Source: Diabrotica undecimpunctata (lineage: Eukaryota; Arthropoda; Insecta; Coleoptera; Chrysomelidae). Taken from it: DNA of 64,000 nt. Shown here piece after piece: positions 23,194-34,520 of the stretch; positions within the stretch are counted from its first letter, which is position 1, and each line of letters begins with the position of its first letter. Location of the stretch: NCBI RefSeq assembly GCF_040954645.1, contig NC_092810.1:6928185-6992184 (forward strand). The letters run 5' to 3'. Both the position numbers and the translations under genes were made by a program. The notes beneath the pieces are model-generated. The model ran no database searches. It was not told the origin of the DNA and worked only from the letters and a program-made list of their open reading frames with translations.

Positions 23194-23500
23194 GCGCCAT
23201 ATTTATTTCCTTTTGCAGTCCGTAAAAATCATGATCCATTTCTTTTGAAAGGCGTTCCTAGTGATCATTTTTTTTCTTATCAAGTGCATGTGATTCGTTT
23301 CTAATTGTCTTGTAATAATAGTATGCCTCTTGTGTTTTGGTTGACATATATTTCAGGTAAGATTTTTTCTTCACCTCTGTACAAAACCATGGACTTCTTC
23401 GCTTGGGAACGTTTTATTTTTATTTATATTTCTTTCATCAAGAACTTCTTTGGCCGACGCTAAGATATTAGACTTATTTTTGGCCCAGTTTTAAAAGATT

Positions 23501-24427
23501 GTGTGAATTTATTTATTGATTGAGTGTGACTTATTTTCAAGATAATGTATAAAATAAAAAATTAGATATTAAAAATTTAAAATTCTTCGTAGTTTATGAC
23601 TACTCGAAAGGTACCTTTGACTTCTCCTTTAAAGCAGTCTTTCGTGTGTCTTTAATGTCATCACGGAAGCTAATATATAGGTCATCAACCTAGACCATAT
23701 CGCATCTACCGATTTTTAATGGTTATTGATAATAAAGGATCTGGTTGTTAATTGTTAACTAAGAACTAATAAGTTAATAATAATTTATATTTCTTAAAAA
23801 ATTGATTAAATTAATTTCTTAAAACTTAAACTAATTGCTTTAAAAATGAATATTACCATCCTATGACGAATTTAAAAATATTAAATTTTGAGTGCTATTA
23901 TACTCTTAGCCACAAAATTCCAATTAAATCAATTAATTTAGATCATTAAAATTCCCTATTATTTTCTTTAATCAATAAAATATTATCAATTCTTTTAAGT
24001 TTAATTTCCCATTAAATATTATTTTTTAAATACTAATGAGCAATTTTATCTTTAATTATTATTATTAATATTATTATATAACAAATAAGGGCAGAGTAGC
24101 GAGCTCTTATTATGCCCAAAAATAAAAAAAAAATAACAAAAATATCCTTATAAAACTAATACCAATTATAAAGTTAAGTAAAGTTAAACAATTAAGTATA
24201 TCATACAAAAATTGAACGGTGAAACAATAAATAAATAAATAAATAATGCTTTCAGAAAATAACACAATCCTATAAATAAAATAAAGCGCTATCAAGTTTA
24301 TTTTTAAAGATGTTAACACTAGTTGCCTATATGGTATCCAAATTGTTTCAGATATTAAAGATTCTATTTGGCAAGAAGTTCACCCTGGACCTTGCAAAAT
24401 TATGTTTTAAAATACGGAAGGACATAA
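23501..24427. other. Very AT-rich sequence, no gene seen
   Basis: No motif-bearing frame was found. The stretch next to 24428 may be a decayed 3' end of the following minus-strand LINE. Confidence 0.5.
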
Positions 24428-25230
24428 TTAGGTCACCTCGAAGACGTCGCTGCTCGAATGTCGTAAGGTGAGCCATGGAGCCATATCTTCATAGTTAGGT
24501 CTTATACGGCTGGTGACTTTACGCTGAACATTTTCAAGCAGGATTTTATCGCGACTGGGATCATATGGATTCCACACTGGTACGGCTAACTCAAGAATAG
24601 GTCTAACGTATATTGAGTAAAGTTTACTAACAGAGGTTAGAGATATATGTGTAAAACATTTACGGATCAAAAGCAGTTTTGAGTTTTCACGTTTACACAC
24701 CAACACTATGTGATCAGACCAATTTAAGTCACTATTAATTATTATCAGTCCAAGATCTTTGTAGGAGGTTACCGAGTTTAAGGGATGTAAATTAATAAAG
24801 TACGGCAGTGATGGGTTATTTTTGCCGATATGTAAAACAACGCATTTTTCAATGTAAAGCGGAAGTAACCCCATTTTGAGGATAATTTGAATATTACGTC
24901 AAGATCTTGTTGAAGAACATGTTGCTTAATAGTTGGATTCACATATATAATTTCGTGTCATCACCGTAAATGGAAACCTTACTGGATACAATGAGAGGAA
25001 GATCACTAGTGTAGACACAAGAAAGTAGCGGTCCAAGTACTGATTCTTGTGGGACTCCGCTCTTGACTAGCTTATCTAGTGAGTGGTCTTTCCCAACACG
25101 AACCCTGAAGTCTCTGTCGGATAGAAAATCTTGAATCCAAATGTTTAACTTTTCCTGGATACCATAGTGATCCAATTACGACGTTTTGGAATACGGTCGA
25201 AAGCTTTGGAGAAGTCTAACACTGGACTAC
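24428..25230 (-). pseudogene. CR1/L2-like LINE RT remnant
   Basis: From high to low coordinate: FSKAFDR-type entry near 25200, HYGIQEKLNIWIQDFLSDR (25140), SGVPQESVLGPLLSCVYTSD (25040, where Gly of PQGSVLGPLL is replaced by Glu), SIYGDDTKLYM as a mutated YADD box (24945), then the thumb region SYKDLGLIIINSDLNWSDHI and LYSIYVRPILELAVPVWNPY (24500-24750). There is a stop between the two blocks. The YRRxRGDLI-type C-terminus is only faint. Inactive copy. Confidence 0.75.
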
Positions 25231-25239
25231 ATCAACAGG

Positions 25240-25720
25240 ATTCCCTTCTGTTATCTCCGGGTGCTCTGTAGAGGGCTTCGAATATCGCAGTCGAGAGCTC
25301 CTCTACCCAAGTCCATTTACTGGGTATGGACTTGTAAATATTTATCTTCTGATGGCTTGTCTTGAAAAAGACAAGATATTTCTTACATGACAAAGGTACA
25401 CCAAGTCGAAATAAAGCATCAGGTCCTGGTCTTCTGAAGGCTTGCCTTGAAAAAGAAAAGATATTTCTTACATGACAAAAATATAGTTTGAAATAAAACA
25501 TCAGATTGTAGTTGAATAATATCTCAGCCACAGAGTATAATTGAAACAGCAGGAAGCAGCGCCCCAAGAGCACTAAGCTCTCGGAGGGCCCGTGAGGGAC
25601 TGACCTGGCTGACCTGAAAATCGCCAATATTTATATGTGGCGTTCGAGCGATAAATAGGGATTTTCAGGTCAAGAGCCAATAGGAAAATTCGAGGTGGGG
25701 CGATGCGCATTGAAATGCGC
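25240..25720. repeat. Tandem 87-bp duplication and inverted repeats
   Basis: A unit beginning TCTTCTGATGGCTTG at about 25343 repeats at about 25430 (TCTTCTGAAGGCTTG), each containing AAGATATTTCTTACATGACAAA. A little downstream, GACCTGAAAATC at 25611-25622 is inverted at 25660-25671, and TGCGCATT pairs with AATGCGCA near 25706-25722. These look like pieces of a non-coding mobile element. I do not credit the long open frame on the minus strand as a protein, because it shows no family motif and spans the duplication. Confidence 0.55.
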
Positions 25721-25799
25721 ACTAGTCCACAGACTATGGCATTCGATGATATTGGTGAGGGATGAAATTTTCTTAAAGAAGATTTGGGAGGTTACTTAC

Positions 25800-26830
25800 A
25801 TACGATGTAAATGGAATATATTTTGATTTATTTACATTTAACGTGAGGTTATTAAACTGAAACCATTTTTGAATTTTAGCAAAGTCTGTGCCAGTTTTAT
25901 GTTTGTTTTTGAAGCTGTTTTTCCACAAAGCTTATTTACACAGAGGTTAAGTCTTTTGATTTTAAATATAAATATTTAAATATAATAGTTGGATTTCGAC
26001 TACCTAAATAGAGAATAGAAGCAACGTTCTGCGGCAGTATGATTTTTTGTTGGGAGATGGCTTGAAATAAAAAATTTATGGCTTCTTGATTATACCGACA
26101 TTGAAACATCCAGTGGTTAAGGTCATCATAACTGCCATTACATTCACATATATCAGTTTCGGAAAGTTTTACTTTATATAGGTAAGCGTTTACTGTTTAA
26201 CGAGAATAATGGCAGGAAACAGATCTTTCTTTGCAATGCAACATCTAATGAAGTCAAAACTTCTTTCACGAGATACAAAAATCCAGATATATAAGACCAT
26301 AATACGACCAGCAGTCGCGTATGGAAGCGAAACATGGACGCTAACAAAAAGAGAAATAAATAAATTGCTGGTGTGGGAACGTAAAATTCTTCGAATGATA
26401 TATGGCCCTTGCAGAGACAGTGTAACAAACGAATGGAGGGGCAGATACAATAACGAGCTAGAGTCTCTATTCGGAAAAGAAAATCTAGTCAGATATATAA
26501 AGGCTAATAGACTAGATGGGCAGGGCATGTGATACGCAGTAACGACAATCGCTTTATAAACAATGTGTTCTGGGAAAGGCCAGAGGGAATAAGGTCTGTA
26601 GGGCGGACTAGAAAAAGGTGGAAAGATGCAGTCGAAGAAGATCTAGAGAAAATGGGAGTGCGACAATGGAAATTACTGGCACAGGACCGAGATACATGGA
26701 AGGCAATAGTAAACGCGGCAAAAACTCACGAAGAGTTGTAACGCCACTGATGATGATGAAGCGTTTACCAACAACCAATTTTCTTGTTCTAAATTTGACT
26801 TTAGATTTATGTAATTGATAAAATACTTAA
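25800..26830 (-). pseudogene. Jockey/CR1-type LINE C-terminus, split by an insertion
   Basis: Minus strand. The segment KFRTRKLVVGKRL (26770-26820) continues after an inserted LINE (26194-26758) as YLYKVKLSETDICECNGSYD and DLNHWMFQCRYNQEA (26030-26180). This has the C-x-C...H...C spacing of the zinc-knuckle tail found at the end of many Jockey/R1-type ORF2 proteins. A further piece near 25800-25920, FAKIQKWFQFNNLTLNVNKS, resembles the RT region after the catalytic box, so order and frame are disturbed. Dead. Confidence 0.6.
26194..26758 (+). mobile_element. 5'-truncated LINE with 10-bp target duplication
   Basis: Encodes an RT C-terminal domain: KIQIYKTIIRPAVAYGSETW, LLVWERKILRMIYGPCRD, then after a +1 shift near 26517 GHVIRSNDNRFINNVFWE and GRTRKRWKDAVEEDL, ending THEEL. 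The 3' end is a short TGATGATGATG tail. AAGCGTTTAC flanks it exactly at 26184-26193 and 26759-26768. The single frameshift and the clean duplication suggest a fairly recent insertion. Confidence 0.85.
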
Positions 26831-27954
26831 ACATTTTAGAATGCGTATTATTTATATTTATGCTGTTAAAATTATAAATAAATATCATGATTTGAATGAA
26901 GACATTTTGTCTACTTGTCAAGAAACTGGATAGACTTTTCCGATCCATCGCTAAATAAATCATTGTTAACAATATTATATTGATAAAACAGATAATGTTT
27001 CATTTATTTATTTTACTTTTAATGTTTTTTTGTTAATATGTCTATTATTTAAAACTTTATTTCATTTCCCCTGTATATGTCCTTCCTCACACACCGGACG
27101 ATTTATATTAAATCGCCTATTAATCGAATAGTCACCACTGGTCTTTGAAGACCTCTTATTGTCTCCAATTTACACTTGTGGATAGGCCGAACACGAGCTT
27201 AGTTGCGTTAAATTTTTGATAACTTTATACTTCCTTTCCTACTTATATTTCGGATATCAAAATTAATAAATAGACGACATTATGATTTACGACATTGAAA
27301 TCGGCGGTAGTGGTCAAAAAGAAACGTACTCAGTTCGGGATAATCTAAAATTATTGTATGTAATTTTTCTGTGAACTGTCGTTTTATCAGTTGTTGTGTG
27401 GAAAATGTTTATAGATAGCTAGTGACGTTGCAGATATCTGTAAGTATAATTTTGCAAAAAAAATAACTTAATATTTTATTTTAAAAGTATACAATAGATA
27501 AAGTTAGTAGTTAGCTAACAAAACGGACTAATTTAAATAATTATATATCAGACTTATACTATAAAAATGCAGAAATTTTTTTATATCAGCGGTCTTTATA
27601 GTTGTGCAGCTCAGCTGTCCCAAGTAAAAACACTAAGCGCCAATTCGAAAATTTTCAAATTTCTATTTAGTTTTAAATAAAAGTGAACACACATTAATAT
27701 TTCATAAAATACTCTTGTTTTTTAGTAAATATTTTTATTTCGTGACTAGGTTTTGAACACATACAGTGTTTTTATTTGGGAAACCTAAAAATATAAAATA
27801 AAATATCCCAATTTGTAAAGACATTAAGTAATACAAATTAACTTTATTCAGGTTAATTTAACAAATATGTAAAAGTATTGGTTTAAAAACACTTTAATGG
27901 TCATTGTCCTGTAATTGCTGCAATCCACAGACTCAGCATGGAGGAGATCGTCCA
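26831..27954. other. No gene seen
   Basis: AT-rich, with no recognisable coding or repeat structure. Confidence 0.5.
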
Positions 27955-28449
27955 CTACTGTCTCGGAGGCCAAAACGATCTTCTGTTCTCAGTCATCAAA
28001 GGAATAAGTTTCTGTATTATTTGATCTTTTTTGCTTCTACGTATTCCTCGTACGTTGGTATTCTGCGGGAAATTTGACACCATGAACCTTACTTGCAGGA
28101 ATTCAAGCTCCTGATAGTTTTCATCTTCGAAGTTGGTTTTGAATTTAAGGGAGCTAGAGCCTCGTGAAAAGTTAGCTTCTACTATGGGATTTATTAAAAA
28201 TGTTTTTAAAGAATCACTTTCATTCGACTGAAGACCATTCGAATGAAGTTTGTACTTGAAGTACATTTAAATTTTTTCTTGATTGTCTTATAACCGATAA
28301 TAAATCTTAAAAGTCAAATACATCTCGTGCTTTTTTTATTTGTTGCTCAATGTTGCCATGAACACCATCAGCAGTCATGTGTGTATGGTAATTTGTAAGA
28401 TATTTGGATGTTATGTTGTTTACATTAGAGGTATGAGTATCATTATTTA

Positions 28450-30888
28450 GAGGAGAAGGTACAAATATGGGCTACCATTTTGTTTATTGCTGATATCTTG
28501 ACTATTTTTTGATCGAAAAAATTCAAATTACATAATTGGCATGTAGAATTGTTTTGTTCTTTTGTGCTAGTCCGTTTGTCTGCCTTGTAAGATATTTTTT
28601 TCTGTAATGTCATAAAAACACTCACGGTGTCATTTAAGTAAGAAACGGAAAGGTGATATAAATATGGGCTACTAGCAAAAATATTTTTATTTTTATTTTA
28701 TAATTTTTTATGTACAATATTCACACATATTCGTCTCTTTCTGCACCAGAACAATCTATATGTGCCCACAAGTTGCACATAAGGCACTGAATCCATTTTC
28801 ACCTCGATAATCCTCACAAAATTTTCCTTTACAGAAAATACAATTTATATCCATATTTTCCGGATCCGTTACACCAGGAATCTCCTCCAAATCCATATCT
28901 TAATGAGCTGGTTGAAATTCCTGCTCACTATCGTTTTCAGAAGAACTTTCGATTTCCTTTTTATGCCGCCTCTCTGACTTGTTTTTAATTTTTTTCTTAG
29001 TCACCTCCCTTGTGGATTCAGCCATAATGTGTCGTCTTACTGCTTGTACATTTAATTTCTTTTTACTATTTTGCTGGTCTAATGCTTCCTTGTAAGGTGA
29101 AGAAGTTATTACCGTTGATTTCGATGATTTTCTACCACGATTTGTAGATTTTTTCCTGATCGACAGCACTGGCGATATTTCAAATGGACTTACAAACTTC
29201 TGCAAACCAGAAGGACCTGGTTCACTGATGGTGCTTGCTTCTGGTGTTTTTGGTAGGATAGCAGGTTCAATAGCTTGCGGATTTACAAACTTCTGCAAAC
29301 CAAAAGGACCTGGTTCACTAATATTGCTGGCTTCTGGTGTTTTTGGTAGGATATCAGATTCAATAGCTTGTGGACTTACAAACTTCTGCAAACCAGAATG
29401 ACCTGGTGTACTAATGTTGCTGGCTTATCTATGCAATATCTTACTGAGAGAAGGCGCGGTTATTATGACGTAACCATTGCCTGATTTCTTCGCTATAGTA
29501 TGCCTTGAGTGTTCCCATGAAAGTTTTGTCTAGCGGTTGCAGTTTGTGTGTTTAATGTAGAGGTAATGAAATTATAACTATGTTATTCTCCCTTGCTAGA
29601 TTGATCACATCTAAATTGCGAGTATGGCTGTAGTGTCCATCCAAAATAAGAAGTACAGGAAACTTTTTGGATGGTTTAATGGTGTCTATAAAGTGTTAAA
29701 ACCACTGTGTACATAAATTAGACTGCACCCAACCACTAGGATGAACGACTAATACCGATCCAGGAGAAGTACCTTTCATGAGTTGCACATTCATATTCTT
29801 TCTTGGGAAGATTAACATGGGTGGGATAAAATTCCCTTCAGCACACATACATGCAATTAAAGTGATCAATGATCCTCTCTCAGCCGAAGTCATCGCTGCG
29901 ATTTGTCTCTTTTGCGCCCCACTATTGCTGAAATTTTATTTTGCCCAATGGTTAGACCTGACTACTGGAAAAATTGTATTTATCATATGCTTTTTCCAGA
30001 TGATCAAAAAATATTTGAACATTCTCTTTGTTAAAGCTAGCTGCCCTTCCAAAAGACGTTTCAGTTGGTCTCCTTACGGCCAATGTATTTTTATGACGCG
30101 CCAAGAACAAATCTAGCCAACCTCTACCAGCTTTTTTTAACTGCATAAAGGGATGATTTAATCCATTTGATTCAGTTAGATTAAATGCCATTCGTTTAAT
30201 ATCAGTCCGCGTTACACCATAGAATTTCGCTTTCATTTGAACGATATAGTCCACCAAACATTTTTCTAAATCTGAGCCAAGAATAGTTCCCCTTCCCAGT
30301 TTCTTAAGTACTACTTCATCTGGAGTCAGTTCAGTTATTTTAACTAGCCGTTGTACTATCGATCTCGGGTCATTATCATAATCATAAATATCACATAAGT
30401 TTTAGCTGCTTTTAATGTACCCATCGTTTTATCTCTCACAGCTTGAATAGCAGATTTGATGCTATCTGGATCTCAGGACTTTCGTTGTTTTGGACTTACA
30501 ATACTTTTTCTAGGCATTCTGAAAAGAAAAAACCCTGTAGACTAAACATACAAATTAAAAGAAAAAGTCGAAAATATTATGAAAATATCAGCCTTTTGCT
30601 TACGATGTGTGATAAAATAATAAATTTATTCTTAGTTTTCACGAAAAAAAAATTGAAATAAAAACATATCTGAAAAATTTCTTGAACAACCTCAACACTA
30701 ACATGTGATTGTTTCAACGGTCACTGGACCTAGGTCAGTAAGCTTTATTAGTTTATTATAGCTTTATAGTATTATTTTCGACTAAAGTCTGTCTAGTCAA
30801 GCTATTGACGTATAGATGGCGGTGTGTATTTCATATTAATTCCCATAGCCCATATTAGTAGCATAGCCCATATTTGTACCTTCTCCTC
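28450..30888 (-). mobile_element. pogo-like DNA transposon, TA target duplication
   Basis: A 27-bp exact inverted repeat (28448-28474 versus 30864-30890, including the TA duplication) bounds the element, starting GAGGAGAAGGTACAAATATG. A second copy of the inner motif ATATGGGCTA occurs near each end in matching orientation (28662-28671 and, inverted, 30846-30855), suggesting paired transposase-binding sites. TA at 28448-28449 and 30889-30890 is the target duplication. The internal gene (28700-30517) is a broken DDE_1 transposase. Confidence 0.85.
28700..30517 (-). pseudogene. pogo/Jerky-like transposase, multiply broken
   Basis: Starts MPRKSIVSPKQRKS at 30517, a helix-turn-helix (psq-like) N-terminus, and continues through IQAVRDKTMGTLKAAKTY and YGVTRTDIKRMAFNL (CENP-B-type DNA-binding region). 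The DDE_1 core follows: MTSAERGSLITLIACMCAEG, FIPPMLIFPRKNM, the second acid in LLILDGHYSHTRN and the third in HKLQPLDKTFMG. A low-complexity tail holds three copies of a unit like EPGPSGLQKFVSP (29180-29410) and a basic segment. The C-terminus is a cysteine cluster, CIFCKGKFCEDY...CATCGH, near 28760-28850. Several in-frame stops and shifts (for example after KQRKS) make it non-functional. Confidence 0.8.
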
Positions 30889-31439
30889 TACTATAATCGC
30901 TAATGCCGTAAACAAATGCCAATTTTTATTTTGGGCACTGCAATTATCTGCCCATAAAACAATATTGTTCTTATCACGCTCTTCTTTAACTAAAGCATTA
31001 CATAGATAATGTTAAAAGCATCACGACCGCCTCAATGCTTCATGTCAAACCACTGAATAGTTGGAACTTAATTTCTTCTTTAAGCGAAGACTTCATTAAA
31101 AACCACTAAACAACTTGTAAAAAAGACATCTTTGTTTCCTGGCATAATTGGTAACAATAATACTTTTTGCCAACTCAAAAGAAAAATACTAAGTTTTATC
31201 AGTTTCTGTTAATTCTGCATCAATTTTGTAATATCTATTAGCATCGTCTGCTTTCCTTTTGTGTGCCTCCAATTGAGCTTTTTTGGTAGAAGATAAAACC
31301 GAACTATCTACGCATGTGCCGATTGCTTCTACAAAGTTTTTGTATTCTAAACAGGCATATCATGAATCATTTTAAGGCATGTGTCAAGATATTTTCATTG
31401 TTTTCATTACTTTTCTAGAAGTTTTAATTTTACATATAC

Positions 31440-31635
31440 AGAGATGCATTAAATCTGAAGTCAAATTAGTGTTAGACGTGTCAGTACTTTTACTATTTTT
31501 TGAGATATTAACTTGGTTGCGGCCATTTTCAATCTGTGAAGCTATGTGATTTTTATTTCTTAAAGAATTTTCTACTTATCCCTCTTCGACATTAGTTGAT
31601 TTCCAGCCTCCGTGTCTTTTCAAGTTGGTTATAGT
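31440..31635 (-). pseudogene. Tyrosine recombinase C-terminal scrap
   Basis: Encodes LKRHGGWKSTNVEEG, a stop at the place of the catalytic tyrosine, then VENSLRNKN. This is a diverged second copy of the recombinase end seen at 442-804 (there LKRHGGWKSSTVAEGYIED). It is cut at 31636 by the hAT element. The tyrosine codon is replaced by a stop, so it is certainly inactive. Confidence 0.65.
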
Positions 31636-34520
31636 TAGACTTCGGCAAATATGCAAATAAAAATGTAGAAAATATGCGCATAAATATGCACCGAAAATAT
31701 GCAAATATTTTACAAAATATGCATACAAATAAATAAAAAAATCGTAAAATAGTAACAATTTTATTTAAAAAAAAAGTGTACATAACTAAATATTTCCTAC
31801 TATTCATTAAGATTTACATTTATTTTAAGTAACTACATCATTTTTAAGTATGAATAAACTTATTTAGAATTATGGTAACAATAAATGACCAAGTGGTGTT
31901 CAAAATTTTCTAACAAAAACTTGTGGCTTCTGTCTGAGTACATATATTTATATATGGAAAAACTTCGTTCAACATCAACTGATGTAACGGGAGCATTTTT
32001 CAAACTAACCAAAACATTTGGTTCTAAATTAATTGTTTCCGAAATATTTCCAGCTAGAACACTGACTACTTCAGAAAGAATATGGTAACCTTTATTTTTT
32101 TCCATAGTAGCTTCAAATTTTTTTAAAATATCTTTTCCAATATTACCTCTAACGTTCCGACAACATGACGCAAATTCTTTTATTAATGCTGTACTTTCGA
32201 ACAATGACAGTTTTGGTGATTCTAACTGAGTAATTGTTTTTTGAACAAAACTAAAATTTGATTTTATAAATGAAAGTTCTTGTTGAAGCAAGTTACTCTG
32301 AAAAGTTTGTTTAGAATCCAAAAGAGATTGGGAACTTTCATCTGTTAACGTATCAATTATGTTCTTTATTTTAACAAAATGATCTGCATAAAAATTAGCT
32401 GCTTCTAACCATGTTCCCCATCGCGTTAAAATAGGTTGTGGTGGAAGAGGAATGTTAGGTAGCATTTCTTTATAAAGTTGAATTCTTATAGGAGATTTAA
32501 GAAATACTATTTTGACACTGGATATCATGGTATTTGCAAGAGGAAACTTTTTTCGTATTTCCTCTGCAACTCTGTTTAACCCATGCGCTACACAAGTAAC
32601 ATGTATTAAATCTGGGAAAAATATTTTTAAATTTTGTCCTGCTTTCACCATATAAGGAGCAGCATCCGATAATATAAGCAGTAATTTATTAGAAGGAATA
32701 GTTGTCGGAAGAAAAAAAGTTGCTAATGTTTCTTGTATAAAACGCGAAATTGTTAAAGCATTTGTTTTCTCAAGTTGCTGGCATGAAATAAGATGAGATT
32801 TTAGTAAGGTATCTTCTTTAAGAACACCAATCAATAAATGAGCAATATACTTTCCTGAGGAATCAGTGGTTTCGTCTACAGATATGTAAAAATAATTATC
32901 TGCAATTTCTTCCTTAATATTAATTAACACCGACGAGTATAGCCCGTTCACATTATTTCTTCTTAGAGACCGATCACTTGGAACATTAAGTTTGCAATAT
33001 TTTTTTAGAAACGAACTAAAATTTACATTTGCTAATTTTGAAAGCGGTATGTTTGCAGACACTAATGCGCGACACAAGTCTTCATTAAAAGTTTCTTGCT
33101 CATCTAATTTTTTTGAAGTAGATTGGAAACATTTAGCCATTGAAGTTTGATGTTTTCCTCCTATTTTTCCTTTTTTTGCAATGTGTGAAGCAGTTCTCAC
33201 ATGTTGGTCTATCTGAAATTTCTTCTCACATGCTATCTATAAATAAAAATAAAAACCTTTATTTTAACCCAACCTTTAAAATATAAAAATATACAAGGTG
33301 TTTTTGGTTAATCAAATAACTGGTTTGGAAAAAAAACACTCGCTAAGTGTTTTAAATGCAGTATTAATCCACAAATTAGTTTTTGTTACTAACCATTAGT
33401 ACATCATATAACTTATTTTAAAATTCAACAAAAGTTTTTTTTTTGTTAATTCAATTACAATAAAAATAATTGTGTTTTAGAATAGCTGACTTCATAAAAA
33501 AAGTAAAGGTGAAAAATTTTTCTAAATACACACCATTGTATTGTACCATGGACAATTTTTTCTCACTAAAGGAAGCTATTTTTCATTTAAAAACAACCTA
33601 CGAGTACTAAATTTCAAGTAAATACGTTTATTGGTTTTAAAGTTATTGTTGTTATTAACTAAAAGAATTTAATTTTTTTTAATTTTAACACCCTGTATCT
33701 CGAAAAGTAAATAAGTTTGACCCCTCATTAACTATATCGTTTTGTTCAATTTTTCGAGAAGTATCTACAGTCAAACGTTGTAAGTGTCATTTGGAAACAC
33801 CCTGTATGTATGAAATATTAGATATTTAATAGAAAATATTAGATACTTACAATTTTGCCACAGACTGAACAGTAGATTTTTCCCATATCCATAGACAGCT
33901 CTTTATAAGGTTTAATCCAAGTTGAAGCACTGGTTGTTTTAGGCATTATAAAATCACAATCTTCCTTTTTGTTACGCAGAACGAGTGTTTACACTTTGAA
34001 TATCAAAACAAAAATGATTTACAAATCTGAGCATCAAATTAGAAATGTTTAGGTACCTAATTCAATAAACTGGGAGATTTTGGAAAATCGCTAAATTAGG
34101 AACAAAACTATTAGCCGTTTACCTGCTGTTAAGATACAATAAATTGTAGATAGATTTGGGGATTAGATCATAAAATGCAAATGGGCGAACCCTTAGCGAT
34201 TATCCAATAACAGAATGCCTCAGTGACCGAGACTTTCTAAGAATGTTGAGGGCTACTTAAATTGATCTTCTTTGAAATTGTAAATGTTTTGTACCTGTAG
34301 AGATTACGTACTTAGATCATTTCTTGATTAAAATGACTACAAAATTTTATACAAGAATTGAAATAAATTGGTATGTTTAAAAATTTTCAAATACAGTATA
34401 AAAATCTGAACTTTTATGCACTTTATGCAAACTTTTATACAAATATGCCAAAATATGAAATATTTGCATAAAATATGCACAATATGCAAAATATGCAATA
34501 TGCATATTTGCCGAAGTCTA
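31636..34520 (-). mobile_element. hAT DNA transposon with perfect 20-bp TIRs
   Basis: TAGACTTCGGCAAATATGCA at 31636-31655 is perfectly inverted at 34501-34520. Both ends carry dense subterminal copies of a TATGC-type motif (about 31650-31730 and 34410-34500), as expected for hAT transposase-binding arrays. The adjacent 8-mers GTTATAGT and CTTATAAC agree at 5 of 8 bases and could be a mutated duplication of a palindromic GTTATAAC, which fits the hAT preference nTnnnnAn. Total 2885 bp, with one transposase gene of two exons. Confidence 0.8.
31860..33946 (-). CDS. hAT transposase, two exons, BED-type zinc finger
   Basis: Exon 1 is 33946-33851 (MPKTTSASTWIKPYKELSMD... ending CSVCGKI), followed by GTAAGT. 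Exon 2 is 33236-31860 after a TTTATAG acceptor, joined in phase 0. The joined product is 490 aa with no stop. The splice completes a BED-like finger: C-x2-C in exon 1 and H-x5-H in exon 2 (QHVRTASH). The hAT core shows the first Asp in YISVDETTDSSGKYI, a second acid in LLILSDAAPYMVKAG, VTCVAHGLNRVAEEI (the C-x2-H motif), LTRWGTWLEAANF, and the C-terminal dimerisation block TSVDVERSFSIYKY with the family Glu. All landmarks are intact, so it may be active. Relatives are often annotated as CGG-triplet-repeat-binding-protein-1-like. Confidence 0.8.

Larger units (their letters stand above)
21865..23500 (-). pseudogene. RTE-like LINE reverse transcriptase, split by a SINE
   Basis: Minus strand. 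The inter-domain linker (TEEVHGFVQR-like, KTQEAYYYYKTIRNES near 23300) is at 23191-23500. After the SINE, the RT runs 22845-21865: DKDGIPNELLKYCGAEI, LILLFKKGDKTQPENYRGIN, DEQQGLHSGRSGTDAIF, KKAFDRVRLKDVIHLLY, SGIRQGSSLSPMFFNLN and the intact catalytic box LCYADDAILIAQDED (about 22040). Only a few frameshifts (near 22340 and 22090) interrupt it, so it is a relatively young copy. It ends abruptly at 21865 where an endonuclease segment begins. Confidence 0.8.
27955..31430 (-). pseudogene. DUF7869-like transposon gene, split by a pogo element
   Basis: Minus strand. The upstream part (30889-31430) contains NIVLWADNCSAQNKNWHLF, the D-N-C-x-x-Q-N-K-N motif of DUF7869-type proteins common in insect mobile elements. 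The downstream part (27955-28449) ends in GIRRSKKDQIIQKLIPLM and NRRSFW, a typical C-terminus of the same family. Skipping the pogo insertion at the TA dinucleotide rejoins the two parts in the same reading frame. In-frame stops (one near 28308, others beyond 31030) show it was already decaying or has decayed since. The molecular function of DUF7869 proteins is unknown to me. Confidence 0.7.

Noticed and set aside
23024..23304. ORFs rich in alternating Tyr-Ile on both strands
   Set aside because: Direct translation of the (TA)n tract of the SINE.
25232..25627. 131-codon minus-strand ORF
   Set aside because: It spans a tandem duplication and inverted repeat, and lacks any protein motif.
26174..26528. 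Minus-strand ORFs of 84 and 112 codons
   Set aside because: Shadows of the + strand LINE insertion at 26194-26758.
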